DNA from: Ridgeia piscesae
Lineage: Eukaryota > Annelida > Polychaeta > Sabellida > Siboglinidae
Length of the DNA: 64,000 nt
Assembly: GCA_025642075.2 (NCBI GenBank)
Contig: JAODUO010000471.1
Location: forward strand, 191,001 to 255,000
Direction of reading: 5' to 3'
Below are positions 1-28,137 of this stretch, piece after piece (the first letter of the stretch is position 1; each line of letters starts with the position of its first letter). Made by a program: the position numbers and the translations under genes. Under the pieces are notes generated by a model that saw only the letters and a program-made list of their open reading frames with translations, was not told the origin of the DNA and searched no databases.

Positions 1-587
1 CTTCAACCATTTTCATTGGTCGAACAGGTCAGCTGATCATCCCTTATCTTATGAGAGTGATGAGGGGCACAGTTTACTATTTTGCGAGTATTGCAATGGC
101 TGCATTACTAGTTTGTTATCGCAGTAGCAGTAAGCCTGAATTACTGTTGTGGTAGCACTGCGATATTGTCATGACAGTTGCGATGATGTCATGGAAATGG
201 TGCCAGAAGGCGCTCGTTGGTGTGTACAAAAACAAAACATGAAGGCTTGTGTCATGAGATTAACCATCTGACTATGTAATGGTTTTATAATTAAAATAAT
301 AAATTTAGTAAGTTTTCTTGTAAACCCCCCCCATTCACTGTTGTATGTTATTGTTATATGGTTTGCTGTTTGGTGATACATGAAAAAGAAAAGTGTGGAA
401 TATTATTCAAAATCTGTAACTTGTTGCAGTATGGGTAAAATCCATATAATTTTATTTCTTTTGAAAATGAGTGCTTTCATATTAATTAAAGACAAGTTTC
501 AATAGGAACATATAACATATTTCATCACTGTATATGTGTTTTTATGGTACCGTTATTTAGTAATTCAATCGATGTTTAAACTTTCAG

Positions 588-14424
<13,837 letters not shown>

Positions 14425-15659
14425 CCTTTGGCATCATGTGACCTTTGACACCAGATGACCTATTGCATTTGACATTGTTGTGATATCCAAAATCTGAGGT
14501 CAGATAATGTTCTTGGTCCGAGTTTGTGTGTTGGATCGAAGGTTTTCACATCCCGTGGTTTATAAAGGAGAGAGTATTTTGTAATCAATCTGGTGTTACA
14601 ATTGTTAGAAACGTTTGTGATACTCGTCGTTGTACCAAAACAAAGCATTTGCAGGACAAAGGAAAACATTTGAAATGTTTCTTGTTACATCGCCCTTCAC
14701 TGTTGACAGCGATGTTTGTTAAACGATGTACCATAGCAAGAAGATTAACACAATTTCAGTGGTGATTCATACAAAGTCATACACATGCAGTAATATTTTT
14801 TGTAGTTTTCTATATTTGTACTGTCCTGAATACATTTGTGACACAACCTGTGGGTAAGTTGACATATCAGTGTGTCATTTATTTCAGTTGAGTTTGTGTA
14901 ACCAGACTAACACCCACAAAATGGTTGTACAAATATAAACACCCACAGTGCCTACCATGTGTATTATATATATTACTTGCGTGTAACATAAAAATCAAGA
15001 GATGCAATCCACGACTAACTGTAAAAAAAAATTGAAGACTAACATTTTGTTGGAAGCCCAGGTCTGTTTTACATATGCTGTGATCAGTGCATAACGTAAT
15101 GTATAGTTTTTAGACCGGTGAGTAAATATTCATAGAAAACTTAACAATTGCTTGGCAATTGTTTTTGCACATTTGGAGCTTGGAGCAGGTCTTGTTTCAT
15201 TTTTAACGATTTTTTAACCATGATATTGCTGGTTAAAGGTTATCTTGATTATATTTGGCAAGTTGTTGGAATAATCGATCACACAATATCATGTGATTGG
15301 TCACATGATATCATCTGATCCTCTGTTAAAATGTATCGTGATGTTCTGTTCTTTCCAGTTGATGAGCAAGACCATTTGTTGAGTGGCCAAGAGAACTTGT
15401 TTTTTTTTCATAAAACTGTTGCAACTTTATTTTAAATTTTCTGTTGTCTGAAATACTAGAATTAAGAATGACATTTCCCCAACATAGCTCATGTAAGTAA
15501 TATGATTGTCTAATGTTCATTTCTGTTTGGTATCAGTAATATTAAATCAACCTATTCTTTAGCATGTTACTTTCTACGCACAATAAGGTCTCTTTAAAAG
15601 TTGTTCTAACAGAATATATTTAATTATTTTGTTGAATTCTTATATGTCACATGTAACAT

Positions 15660-15752
15660 AAAAATATATATATATATGCATATATATATATATTTGTGTA
15701 ATTACACCTACATCAATATATACGTGTGTACATGTATATATATATATATATT
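15660..15752. repeat. (AT)n-rich tracts
   Basis: Two runs of alternating AT (about 15663-15692 and 15734-15752) separated by a short unique segment. Confidence 0.85.
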
Positions 15753-17369
15753 AAATGGTTATTGTGTAGAGTATAACACTCAGCAGAAGAGCATGCCATA
15801 CTAATGCACACTCTCAAGTTTTATTTTAATAGTACAATGGTTACTGTATATTTATATACATTTGAGATGTGCTCTATCAAAACATGATAATTAACCATAC
15901 AGACTTTCTCTGCTACTTTTGTCTTGCAAATCTACACAACTTTAATGTTATCAGCGCAACAAGCTGATAAATTACTGTGTTTATGCAAATGGCTGATCTT
16001 GCTGCCATGTGAGATATTAATTATGCAGCCCAATTATAATGAATATTCATGCACGCACCGTGAACCAAGCAAAGACCATTGACTTTAGACACATTGAATT
16101 TGTTGGATAAAACAAAAATTTGGTGAACTGATCTGAATATCCATGAGCATGCCTTATTATGTATACAGAGGTAATTTTCATTATTGTGTCAAGGTTATAA
16201 GTGATTAATAACATATTTGTAATGAAATGAAGGCATAGAATTATACGAAAACATTGTGTGGATTAAGTTTAATTTGCACACATTTCAGTTAAAAATTCTC
16301 AAAGAATCCCTTTAAATGCAAGTAAAATGAACATCACAATGCATGTTCTTGCCAACTGCACATCTATGATGTAATGTACATTACGCTTGACGGGTTTTTA
16401 ATGTTAATGCCAAACTGGTGGTGGGTAAGCACTAGGCACTGTGGTGCCCATGCACCATAATGCCCTGTTGCGATATATCTTAAAATGCCAAGAGGGTGAA
16501 ATGTCGACACAGTTGCACTTGTTATAATGTTGCACATGCATTTTTAATGACACTGAAATGAAAACTGGATTGTTCTGCCAATGGACTTCACCATGTTAGA
16601 TTTTGGTTTGTGTCCATCTGAAGTAATCACAGTAAACTAGATTTTGTGTACTATTGTGTGTCATATGTAACTTTTCACCAGATGCTGTTTTGTTAAATCT
16701 GTGAAAGTGATATTATTGAATTTGAATATGTTGCCCTCTGTTAAGTCATTGTTATACATGCAAACATTTAACTTGGTATTAACATAATGGGATTTAGATA
16801 GTACATATTTATTATATTGTGATATAAAACATGCATTGAAAGCTTCTTGCTTGCCTGTCTGGCACAAGTTAGAATTTTCTATTGTAATACTAACTAGTTA
16901 TTACGTTAATGTCTTACTTATGGTGTAAATTTGATTTTCCTTGATTTGGCGTGCCTTTTGCAATTTATTTCTAAAATGTGGATTTGGCAACTGCTTGCTT
17001 GATTAACATCTCAAGTTAATGGAATTTCATGGAGGATATTTGGAAACTACAGGCTTGCAAAAACAATAATTTTATTGTACATTTGCGTTTGCAGCAATCA
17101 ATGAGATTTTCTTGCCACATCGCTTATCTAAGTCAAACTTATATAACCTGCAATATATATGGACATTTTCATCTTTTAGTGACTGAAAGCTTATTATACA
17201 AGACAGCAGGTTCACAAACTATCGTTGCAATTTCCATTGCCCTGTGGTTGTTTCAACTGGAACATGGAGCCAAGAAATATCAAAAATATGTCATTTAAAA
17301 ATGTGTGTAATAGAATTTGGACAGAAAACATTCCACAAGGGCTACGAAGACACAAGGTGTTTTTAATTT

Positions 17370-17890
17370 TGGTTCTCTTGTAATGGTGTTTATGTGGTTC
17401 TGGTAACCTGGCGGTTGTATTGTTGTACCTCGGTTGTGGTACTATGTGGTACCTTGGTTGTGATGCTAAAGTTGTATCATAATTGTGGTAATCTGGTTGT
17501 GGTACCCATGTCATGATGTCGCCAATAGTACTGCGGTTGTGATACATTATATAATGGTATTATAAGTGTGGTTCCATTGTTGTGGTATCATGGTTGCGGT
17601 ATAACAAGTGTGTGATCTTGCTTGTTGTGGTGCTTTTTTTGCTGTTCATGGTACTTTGGACTTGGTACATTGAATGCAGTACCTTGGTTAGAGTACCAGT
17701 TGTGTCATCATTGTGGTATGATTGTGGTTCCTTAGGTGTGGTACCATGATGATGGCTGCACGATACCACTCTTGTGGTAGTGTGGGTGTGTTAGTACCGC
17801 TGGCTGGCTGCTGTGGTATCATTGTGAATGTGTAGATTCAACAGCACGTGTGGTTGCACAGCTGTGGCAATACCAGCACCGGTGTGGAAA
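17370..17890 (+). repeat. degenerate GGTTGTGGTACC-type minisatellite
   Basis: Variants of ggttgtggtac(c) recur roughly every 12-20 bases over 500 bases, with much divergence. It reads as an old tandem array. The open frames on the reverse strand here are a by-product of the repeat. Confidence 0.7.
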
Positions 17891-18265
17891 CATGAATGTG
17901 TTAACACTCACAGAAATGTACCTTTGTTTTTGTTGAATTCAATGATGCAACATAACACATCTTCACGGTAGCTACAATGTCTCTTTATTGAATGATGTAA
18001 CTCTGACAACATTGAAGCATATAACTTGATTGTCTGATCACATCGTGAAACCTTTGAAACAACGTTGTAATGACATTATCTTGACACTTGTCATTCACCC
18101 ATGTTTCCACACACAAACACAGACACAAAGCATCAGCAATAGTACAGAGACATCATTGTGTATGTTCGTATACATCATTTATAGTTTCTTATGTCAGATC
18201 ACGTTAGCACATCACATTTGACATGTTGTACAGTATAATGTTTTTATTAAGCATATTTTATTGAC

Positions 18266-18271
18266 AATAAA
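18266..18271 (+). promoter_or_regulatory. candidate polyadenylation signal AATAAA
   Basis: A canonical hexamer in an AT-rich context downstream of ERN1. It could serve ERN1 if its 3' UTR is long. No cDNA support is available. Confidence 0.25.
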
Positions 18272-19633
18272 ATGTAAAAACACTCCAAAATGGTGTTTTG
18301 TCGTGATTAATAATCTACTAATATTTACACAAGTGATTGTGCCACAATTATGCATGAAACCTTGATGCCTTTAATACACCAGAAATTATAACACATCATT
18401 TACTAAATTAGTTAATATTAGGATTACTTTTGTAAAGACACCAAAGTTGTATATTTTGAATAATGTAAGTAATAATGTAAAATTGCTATTTACATTGCGC
18501 TATGCCCCTGTACTGCTTTCAATATAACCTGTCGGTGCTTTGAACAAGAAACTTTAATATTATAACTTAAACACAAACAACAAATATACAACATCTTAAA
18601 ATGTATTCTCACTGCTCCAACCTGTCTTGTAATTCATAATCACCCATGGTGGGTCGACCCACATCAATGTGGTATTGAACTTTATGACACACACACTGAA
18701 CATGTTTTTATATATATCAGTAAAACTTATGTATGAACCAGAGTTTACTCGCTGAAAACTAAGATTACCCACAGTAGTTCCTTTGGATAAGCAATTTTTA
18801 AACACTAATCTTGTGGTATTTAACTAAAAACAACCGATTGCTTTGTTTTGCATGCCATTGATGAAATGTGGTTCTATTAGTAAAACGGACACATTTTTGG
18901 TAAAACAGCACATAAAGCAGAAACCATGAGGGCCAGTATACCATAATTCTCTGATGCATAGTTGCATATAAAATATCGTATTCTAAACATCTCAGGGAGT
19001 CAAATGTACATTTAAAATTTTACTTATTTGTAATAAATAATCAGTTAGATCCCTCAAAATCCTGGTCGTATTAAAAGTAGCCATTGGTTGGCAATTATTC
19101 CTAAATAAAAGGGTTTCCCAAGCTCCAACTGATACCCTGTAGCTGTGTTCCATTAAAACACCCCCTCTTGCCTGGCCATTTTTGGCTTGTTGTTCTAGGT
19201 GGCATGGTAGCGCCACCTGTTGCATTTAGCCGACATCTAAAACAAGGTCCTCCAACGTCGCTTGAGGCGCCAGTATGGATAAGCGACAATTTCCACTCAG
19301 TTGGTGAAGGTACACCAGACAAGTGGCACGTGTGCGGTAATAAAGTAAGCAATATTGAAATTATAAACGACCTGATTAATGTTTTCAATATAATAATGCG
19401 TAGATACGGCATAGCTAAATTATAGATCTAACACAACGAACGCGATTCATAAAGGAACATTCGCAGTGACTAGTCACGTGATAATTAATTACCATGTCTT
19501 TGAGTACGCTTTAGGCCTTAGCTGCACACACTATAGACAATAACGATGATGTTCCAACAGCAAGATCCACTTCCCGTCGGAGGTGACTTTGGAATATCCT
19601 AGGTGAATAAGTTACCCTGAGAGAGTGGGTTCT

Positions 19634-20524
19634 CTAACGCGTTGCGCTGCCTAGGTTCACTTCGTCATACAACGTGAGATAGTCGATTATACCGGGCGGC
19701 AGAGGCAGTTTGCCGAGCTTCCTCAGGAAGTAATTGTTCCCCTGCGGTGTCTCACGTATGGTCTGGCGGATGGCAGACCTGCACTGCCGTTGTAGACTGA
19801 CGGGACAACTGAGTTCCTCCCGCAGCCACGCGATCAGATTGGCGTTGCGCGTCAACGTACCCGCGTTGAACTCCGTCCGGATGTTGCCGTCCTTCGACAC
19901 GTGATACCCCGCGGCCACTATAAGCTTCGCGACATCGATGCTGCCCTGCACGATGGCGCAAAACAGCAGCGACGGCCCGTTGTGGATGTTCACGTTGCCG
20001 CCATTTTGTATCAGCAACTTGGCGATCTGCGTGCGCTTGCTCGAGTACTTGACGGCGAAGTAGAGCGGCGAATGGGTCCACATCATCGACGGGTTCACGC
20101 AGGCGCCGCTGTCGACGAGGAAGCGCGCGAGATCGGTGTGACGCTGCCTCGTCGCCATCCACAGAGCCGTGTGTCTGAAATTGTCCGTCGCCTCAAGGTC
20201 GGCGCCGCGCGCAACGAGCATGCGCACGGCATCCTCGTTGCCAAGGCGACACGTCGTCACGAGCGGCGGCTCGACGCGCTGTTTCTCGTCTTTGCTCAGC
20301 TTGTTCAGGTCGAGTTGGTGCTTGGTGCAGCGGTGGAAGAGGATCAACTCGAAGGCGAGCATCTGCTCCTTGTAGAGCGCCAGGGACAGGGCCGTGGCAC
20401 CGCAGACCGTCGAGTTGATGGTGATCGTGTTGAGGTCGAGCAGCTCACGGACGTTGTCCACGCCGCCGGACAGCACGGCCTGGTGCAGGTCGTGGGCGTT
20501 CGCCTTCACCACCGCACTGCACAT
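19634..20524 (-). CDS. ankyrin-repeat and SOCS-box (ASB-like) protein, 296 residues
   Basis: ASB proteins are substrate receptors of Elongin B/C-Cullin 5 ubiquitin ligases. From the ATG at 20524 (MCSAVVKANAHD) the frame is open for 296 codons. About five ankyrin units are visible, for example EPPLVTTCRLGNEDAVRMLV, HTALWMATRQRHTDLARFLV and SPLYFAVKYSSKRTQIAKLL. A C-terminal SOCS box follows: BC-box PVSLQRQCRSAIRQTI, and a Cul5-box-like LPLPPGIIDYL. The frame stays open upstream to a good 3' splice site (tttgcag, exon from 20550), so a 5' exon, coding or not, probably lies further right. The coding DNA is much more GC-rich than its surroundings. Which ASB subfamily it belongs to cannot be told. 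Confidence 0.88.
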   Translation of the reverse strand: MCSAVVKANAHDLHQAVLSGGVDNVRELLDLNTITINSTVCGATALSLALYKEQMLAFELILFHRCTKHQLDLNKLSKDEKQRVEPPLVTTCRLGNEDAVRMLVARGADLEATDNFRHTALWMATRQRHTDLARFLVDSGACVNPSMMWTHSPLYFAVKYSSKRTQIAKLLIQNGGNVNIHNGPSLLFCAIVQGSIDVAKLIVAAGYHVSKDGNIRTEFNAGTLTRNANLIAWLREELSCPVSLQRQCRSAIRQTIRETPQGNNYFLRKLGKLPLPPGIIDYLTLYDEVNLGSATR

Positions 20525-20640
20525 GGTCGAGGGCGAGGCGCCGGCAAACCCTGCAAACACACGCGGTCAAGGGTGGTGAACGACACGTGACGACGAATTA
20601 TATACAGCATGCGTGTGTGTAGTAACGTCAAACTTTGCTA

Positions 20641-20785
20641 TTAAGGTCACCCCGGGATTGGACCAGCATGTCCTGAATAGCGAGGTGACCGAATTGGTGC
20701 AATACTTGTCTTTATTCTCCTGCTATGGAAATAAAAAGGGGAGTATATTCCTTAATTGCCAGGTGGCTGTATTACTGAGTAGACC
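20641..20785 (+). repeat. dispersed repeat family A, copy 1
   Basis: Shares ctgaatagcgaggtgacc and ttaattgccaggtggctgta with the reverse complement of 33545-33695. The middle is diverged. No coding potential; probably a short non-autonomous element. Confidence 0.6.
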
Positions 20786-21525
20786 GAAACGCGTCCTAAA
20801 TACGGCGTTGGGAGAGGGGATGATGATGGTGTGTCACCATCACCAACACATTACCCTTGTAGACATATCGCAACCACGGCCAAATACATTTGGATTCTGT
20901 GAATAATAGGAAATAGAAAACATTGACAAAAGTATGAACATTGCAGCTCATTCGATGCATTGATGATAGTGGTAATGACATCAATGCATGTCCGACTGTC
21001 GTTTACTTTTGTAAACTAGTAAACACTAGTTCCTTATGGCCTATACAAATAACCAGATTGAAAATTTAATGATTTACGCATAGCTGGCGCGGTATTGAAG
21101 TTGCGCCTTACGTAAGCGCCTACGCAAAATGTGATTACGTCATCATGTGACGTCCGTGCTTTATTTCGAGTATCTATGATTTCTCCCTGGCAACCAGTTG
21201 GACGAGCGGCATCGAAGTGGACGGACATGCTTCTTGTCTGTTATTACAGGGTAAGACCGAATGAGCTCATTAAAAAGTAATTGTAAATAGGTAATTAATT
21301 ATAATGTTTTTTGTAAATATAATTAACATAATTTGATAATATCAAATGCTACTTTGCGTATACAGTATGTTGTTGTGTTACATTTGGTATATTGACTATT
21401 TCCAAGATTGGATGATGGTTTTTACACTCTGAAAGAGGTCGAATGGAACTACAAAATCATCATCATCTGTCAGTTGTTCAACTTCAAGATAGCTACCAGT
21501 TGGCCCTATTAACCTTCTTTACATT

Positions 21526-21612
21526 CCTCGGGTGAAAACGAATGTTGGACTCCATGCTTTCTCGGTTTCCGGACCGACTGTATGGAATTAGCTTCCTGCC
21601 GTCTAAAACAAA
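21526..21612 (+). pseudogene. relic of a non-LTR retrotransposon reverse-transcriptase C-terminus
   Basis: In one frame the segment reads VGLHAFSVSGPTVWN, stop, LPAV, stop. This resembles the FSVAGPRxWNSLP signature at the end of many animal LINE reverse transcriptases. Two in-frame stops and the short length show a dead fragment. Confidence 0.5.
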
Positions 21613-22915
21613 TCTCTTTAATGCTGCACATCCTCCTTAGCTTCCTAGCAACGTCATCCACCCGTCGGCGACTTCACATTGTTTACGATAACGAGATTGC
21701 TTAATCCCTTGGTTTTGTCGCGCCGCTGAGCTTGATCTTAGAGGATATTGGCGCATTATTATTAATATTATTAAGATGTGAACAACATCTCGTTCGGCAT
21801 GAGAACTATGCGGAACTTCGACAAAGGGATGATCCGTTGGAAATGACCAAGTTGATGAAGCTGCGGCTTGCCAGAATTGTGACATTATTTGCAATTATCT
21901 AACTGGGTGTTGGAAACGGTAAGACGGGCATCGCAGAGCTCAATGAGGCGACCCACGAGTAGCTGCTTGATAACACTCTGGAAGTGTAGGCTGCACAGGC
22001 ACGAGAGAAGAAGAAAATGAATACTAAAAGAAGACAGATGTCCAACATCATGAACAGACGACGGCTGAACAAATTATCAGATCGCCGAAATGTGCAAGAT
22101 ATGGACAATCAATTCAGTAATGACACGCGTAATGTCTTTGTACCGGGCAGCCGAGAGCTAGCATGCTGATCTATATAATCACAACTGCTATAGATCGACT
22201 CCCTGAACAATTAAGCCCTTAAGATGTATAACAAATTGAAGCAAGCCCACCAGCTTTATTGTCGGTGGTAAGCTAAGAGCTGGAGTAAACTCCAACGTGG
22301 GAGATACAGTGCCACAACAAGAGAAGGTCTGTCCTTACACCCTCTCTACACGGTTAGTTATGATCTGTGAGGATGCAAGCTTCTATAGTTAACCCCAACC
22401 TACCAAGACCTCTGCCAATAGAGCGCGCAACTAAACACATCTATGCGCATTCTGCCAGCTTGGTCACGAGTCGACTAATGATCTGAGAAGTACAAAGTCA
22501 ACCCAGACAGATAACAACCTTATCGGTTCCTTCTTCGTGTAGGCGCGCTGTAATTGGCATACAGATTAACGCTGGCATCACGACACATCTGTTGCAGAAG
22601 AAAGCCAGTGTGTGGAGGGCGAGAGTACCGTGGTGTGTAGTGTGGCATTAACTTGGCGCTGCCAGGGGACTGAGTGAGGGAGACAGAAACTCCCGCCAGG
22701 GAACTGAGTGAGGGAGACAGAAACTCTAGTGTTGTTTGTGTCGTTGGGTCATAAGTATTTGCAGAAGTTGAAGGAGATGTATTAGTTTTATTGTAACCTA
22801 ACATATGAACACATCGAATGAGACACCATTGTTGGTGTTATTGCATGCATGGATTGAATTGAACAGTCCTTGGGTGTATTACTTGAACAGTTTGTGGATT
22901 GTGTGAGCACGCTAC

Positions 22916-23160
22916 ATAAAGGTAAAGGTAAATTCTTATATAGCACAACACCCAGTCCCCGTGACTAACCAAGGAGCTTTACACTTTATCCCTGGCAGAC
23001 CTGTTCAATCGAACACCATCTCGACTTCTCTGGGAAGCATCCAGCCACGCTGCAATTAATGCCCAAAGACTGTTAGCCACCACTTACTCATACAGCTGCG
23101 TGAACTGCACTGCTAACCTACAGTATAGCACGGTCTTACTACATCGATTACAACATTACA
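22916..23160 (-). mobile_element. tRNA-related SINE family, copy 1 (truncated)
   Basis: Shares with 35632-35942 and 59886-60116 the ordered motifs ttcttatatagc, gctttacac, gacctgttcaat and, with the third copy, cagccacg-tgcaattaatg. The tRNA-like head seen in copy 2 is eroded here. Confidence 0.65.
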
Positions 23161-25073
23161 CTTTTAGGCGTCCTTCGTCAGGTAATCGTTGTTAAAATGT
23201 TTGTGTTGACCCAGAGTGACTCCAAGTTACCACACAAATTCCCGGGGAGGTATCGCTATCGATCTGTGCGTTGCTAATCGCAGCCATCATTAATTCACAT
23301 GACATGCAGCATGTTCAGTTACGGTGGAAATACCTCCATCCAAATTGGTCTCACGATCCACCATTTATCACAACATTTATACAGAATATTGAAACATTAT
23401 ACACAAAAATAGTGAACAATATTTTATCATCAACACGGACGTAATAACGTTCGTATGATACGTTAACATCATGCATGCGACACATCGCAAACGATAACCA
23501 ACATTGTTACTCGACGTTGCATTCTGGTAATCGATAAATCATAAATGTTCACTTGTGTTCGCGCTTTCGCACATTAGTTATGTATACGTGACACATTGCC
23601 ATGCAGCGATATGTCAAGTCATTACGATTTCATAATATGTTATCATGACAATACAACATTACATATCCACGATTATAGATTGTACCCAATTAAGTCGCTT
23701 CTTGTGGAAGATATTCAGTGCAGTTTACCAGTGTGTTGTATTCATGCATTAGTTATAAACAATTCACTGTAGAGTCTTCGCAGAGATGACAACGGTACTT
23801 GACGTGGTAGCTAAGACAAGAGCCAGAAGAAACTGACGGAAGTCACAGGTGTTAGCTTAATGTTAACATAATTGATAAAAACATGTTGATTTTGAAGGGG
23901 AAAAACGATGTAGATATAACATCACACGTATATTACAACAGACCGTGTGAACAGATACGACAAATGGTGGGCAATTACTGCATATGAGAATGTGGAATGT
24001 CAACTAATCAATATAAGAAAGAACTACAACAGGGTCTACATATATTAACGCCAACTAGAATCAGCGTGGAGATTCATGCCACGGACACCCCCTCGTGGCG
24101 AACGGAGAGAACAAAGGGAACAGACGCCAAACTGATATGCGAAATCCTTCGCATTACTGCAGCTGACCTTCCCGTCCTAATGGACAATCGAACAATCGAT
24201 GGAGCGGGATTGGCATTGCTGCTGCTCCCCTCGATCAATACTGCTGATGCAGGATTTGCGAGAATAAAATGCATTAATAACAAAAACACAGGAACGACCA
24301 CAATGTTGTATACTGATATAACCATAATTATATATCATCTGTCATTTTGAGTAATTGCATGACATAAATTATATCAACAAGAACGGGAAGAACTGCGTCG
24401 ATGGGCCACAGGTGTGTGGCTGTAATACACGGTACACATTCAAAACAAACGTCAATGTATCTACAGTTGTACATTCCTCCATCTACACCTGTTAAAACGG
24501 TGCTACACTCCACAGTGAACCGTCTCCATCACACCGTGATCGACGCAATTTACCTGAGGTTAGAACCGGGTGCTTATAACTGGGCTGCTGGTTTTAGGGC
24601 CGACTGTAGTGTCATGTCACTCTTATACACTCACCGGTACAGGCTCCCGCGAATGGCTCTGAAACAAGTATCACACGCGCTACAAGAGCACGTATTTCAC
24701 AGTAGTAGCCAGTTGATCTTCGTTGTGAGTCTGCCTCGAACACTCTCCTAGAAATGGCTCCGAGTAGCTGAATAAATTACCGCTTCTATTTACGGACATA
24801 CGCCGCGTGACTGCTGCGGTGGCAACCCGATACACCGCGCTCACTACGTTAGCGTCTCAGCATAACGCGATAGAGATAGCGTCTAAATACCTGCTGGTGA
24901 GGCGATGTTACAGTATATCAGATTTCCTTTTAATTTAACGAGATATCACGTAGGAGGATAACTGATTGGTGCTCGGTATCTACAGATGGTGCTGCTGCTA
25001 CAAGTGGGGATGTTAAAACGCAAAAGTGACATACATCGGACGATGCCTGGTTATACAGGTCTATGCTGATGAG

Positions 25074-25228
<155 letters not shown>

Positions 25229-27356
25229 TTTACGCTCGATAAAGTTAGAGTTATAGTCCACATGTTATCTGGGGCCGTTGAGATATTGTATAGCGCCGTC
25301 GTAACCTGATTAATCTGTATCTGGTTCAGACGCCCCTTCCCGAAATATTGCAGGGCCAGTCCTATCCCCAGCCAACCGAACCAAAACAATTACAAACTGC
25401 CACACACAAAAAACTATTACGCTGCAAATTGCCACCTGTCCTAAAATATGCCGGGCTAAACCCATTTCCTCCAACTTAAGAGAGTTCCCATGGTGCCGAC
25501 GCCCATGTAATCACCGACAGTAGCAACACGTGCCCATGAATACCATGATCTCATTATACTCATTACACGTTGTCGCACCTGACGCCTATTCCATGTTGCT
25601 GCCAATGTCACCATAACGGACATACCATAACGGACCGGTAGGTGACACTGCGTAGTTATGGCAACGCCGTTTGGGTTGTTTTTATAACAAGTGTGCTTCT
25701 GTTGTGCCGAACATTGTTACATATATCGCTAACTGTCATAGACGTCAACAAATGCCATACCATTGTTAACAAACGTAACCAACTTGCCACCAACAAACGG
25801 CACATCGTGACAACGACAGATGTCACACCAATTATGGAGTTCATATGCTGGTGAACATTGGATGTAACGATAAGCAGGCCTTCTACTGGTATATGTTATT
25901 ATTTTACTGCCGCATGATTTTAGACAATGCCATGCATCTGCGAGAATGTAAAAGGTTTGATAAGTGGGTGTGTCTTATAGTTTTGTTTTGTATAGCAGCC
26001 CAGAACGGCTCGGTGAAACGGACATAGGTATAATTAAAGTCACCCCGCTTGAATTAACCATCAAGTCATAAACTAAGAGTATATAAGTTATTACTGTCAT
26101 CAAGTGAACACAATATATACAGTATATTAATAACAGCTTTGAATCACAATGCAACACAACATAGCATTGCATAATATTGTTGTATTTAAATGGGCGGCCA
26201 TAAAACAAGTAATTGGACCACTAGTGATTGAGTCCCTGCCACATCTGCGAATTTTTTACTTCTCTGCGTAACCACATTTGTTGTGCCTCGTCCGAACGAC
26301 ACACAGCCTTTGTACCCTCCTCTCACCACATGCCAGGTGCTAGGCTAAATATATAATGCTAACAAAACAGCCGGGATACGACAGTCCAATATATATCTCC
26401 TAGCGTAGGCGCCGGAACTACAGATGGGAACCGCCGAAGTTTCAGCATGACAGCGCTTCCCCTCTCTCGCGGAGGATAATAATATCGGAAGACAAAGAAG
26501 CAAATGTATAATAAAAACACAGTATGAAAACATTTAAGTTTATAGCCTATTTCGACCAATGCCAGACTTAATCGGTTGAGTTCTGTTGAAATCTCTATAA
26601 TTATTATATTTCGCCTCGTCGGCTCGTTCCATTGATAACAACAAACATGCTTAGGTAAAAGTCAGATGGGGAGGGGCTACGGGCTGCTGTTGAATTATTT
26701 TCGCATATCTCTACACCCACGAATATTCAGGGAGGCAGCTACCCCTTGCCCCCAATGTTACCGCGCCTTAGTCTCGCGACGGGCAGGCCTCCCACTCCAC
26801 TCAACCATCGCATCAGTCAGGACTTGGGTTCTTGCACTGAGCACAGCAGCCACCCAGCTCAGTGTTGAGACTGAACACAAGGTCTGTTCACAAAACCCAA
26901 CCGGGTGAGGACGGGATTGCGGACCTCATGCGGTCAACTACACGCTCACAACAACAGGGGTCAAGCTTCAACTTAATTAATTAACGACGGTAGCTCCACG
27001 CGGACTGTCAATCAAGAACGGGGTTGGGGAGCTACCTAGCGCTGTCTAGACATTTTGCCAGGTACGTTCATCACACGGTATCTGTGTCATTCGGGAGAGA
27101 TGCTTAACAACGCTGGTCCCATTTCAATTGGAAGAAAAACAATCCACACGAGGACACGAACAAAACTCGTGCGAGATGGCCTCGATCGACAGAACACCTC
27201 GCGCGATGACCCACGTGATCCACGGTGTCGCTAGCTCTTTGCACACAAGAACCATGATTATTCTTGGAGGTGTTTCAATGGTGACTAGCCATTAATGATT
27301 ACATAAATTTACTAATAGTCGATAGTATCACTATGATTTGTTGTAGTTTTGAAACG

Positions 27357-27368
27357 TGTAGTAGTAGT

Positions 27369-27449
<81 letters not shown>
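27357..27449 (+). repeat. (GTA)n microsatellite
   Basis: About 28 consecutive gta triplets preceded by an imperfect unit. Confidence 0.95.
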
Positions 27450-27535
27450 TATAGAAAAGCTTTATTTCCTGATGGTAACCACGTCACATGGTATATCGTA
27501 GTTTTCAATGGGACACCATCACCCAACAGTCTTAC

Positions 27536-27889
27536 ACATGCATGCATGCATGCATGCGCATCATCATGTTCGTAACGTACGTACGTACATGCATGCATGC
27601 ATGCGTACGTACGAATGCATGCATATGTATGTACGTACGTACGTACGTACTGTACAGTACGTACGTACGTACGTATCGTATGTAGTACGTACGTACGTAC
27701 TTGTCATATGTATGTATGTACGTATGTATGTATGTGCATATGTATGTACGTATGTATGTATGTATGTATGTATGTATGTATGTATGTATGTATGTATGTA
27801 TGTATGTATGTATGTTTTATGTATATATACATGTATAGTATATACGTACGTACGTACGTACGTACGTACGCACGCACGACGCACGCACG

Positions 27890-27929
<40 letters not shown>

Positions 27930-27930
27930 A
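27536..27930. repeat. compound microsatellite cluster (CATG, GTAC, TATG, CACG, CA)
   Basis: Successive tetranucleotide tracts: catg (27536 and 27590), gtac (27640-27700), tatg (27710-27815), cgta/cacg (27845-27893), then (ca)n to 27927. Many units are self-complementary. The long frames here on both strands are artefacts of the repeats. Confidence 0.93.
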
Positions 27931-28137
27931 AAGTTTCAGATAAAATATATAGTTCACAACTTGTGTCATTGGCATTTTTGACATTTTCAACCGGAATAGC
28001 TGTGACGTATCTACAAAGGTGTGACAAGTGTCGACGAGAGTGATGATTGCTATAATAGCATAAGTCTCACACAAACGTAACACAAACATCACACAAAACA
28101 CCACCAGCCCATCTGCATGCACGCTCAAATGCCTGCC

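Larger units (their letters stand above)
14425..19633. other. ERN1 3' flank and intergenic DNA
   Basis: About 5.2 kb of AT-rich sequence without a supportable coding exon. It includes AT dinucleotide tracts at 15660-15752 and a degenerate G/T-rich minisatellite at 17370-17890. The first part probably holds the ERN1 3' UTR. One canonical AATAAA on the + strand is at 18266-18271, but the distance of nearly 4 kb makes its use uncertain. Confidence 0.6.

Noticed and set aside
20525..20560. Start of the ASB-like protein upstream at 20560
   Set aside because: That codon is GTG and lies in a likely splice acceptor; the first ATG is at 20524.
19752..20590. Long frames on both strands opposite the ASB-like gene
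   Set aside because: Shadows of a GC-rich coding exon; only the minus frame has ankyrin and SOCS signatures.
23997..24350. 117-codon frame as a possible small gene
   Set aside because: No recognisable motif, no splice context and low-information composition; a chance frame in intergenic DNA.
26660..26930. Possible structured RNA or tRNA-like segment (ends aacccaaccgggtgagg)
   Set aside because: No cloverleaf arms or B box could be assembled, so no RNA gene is called.
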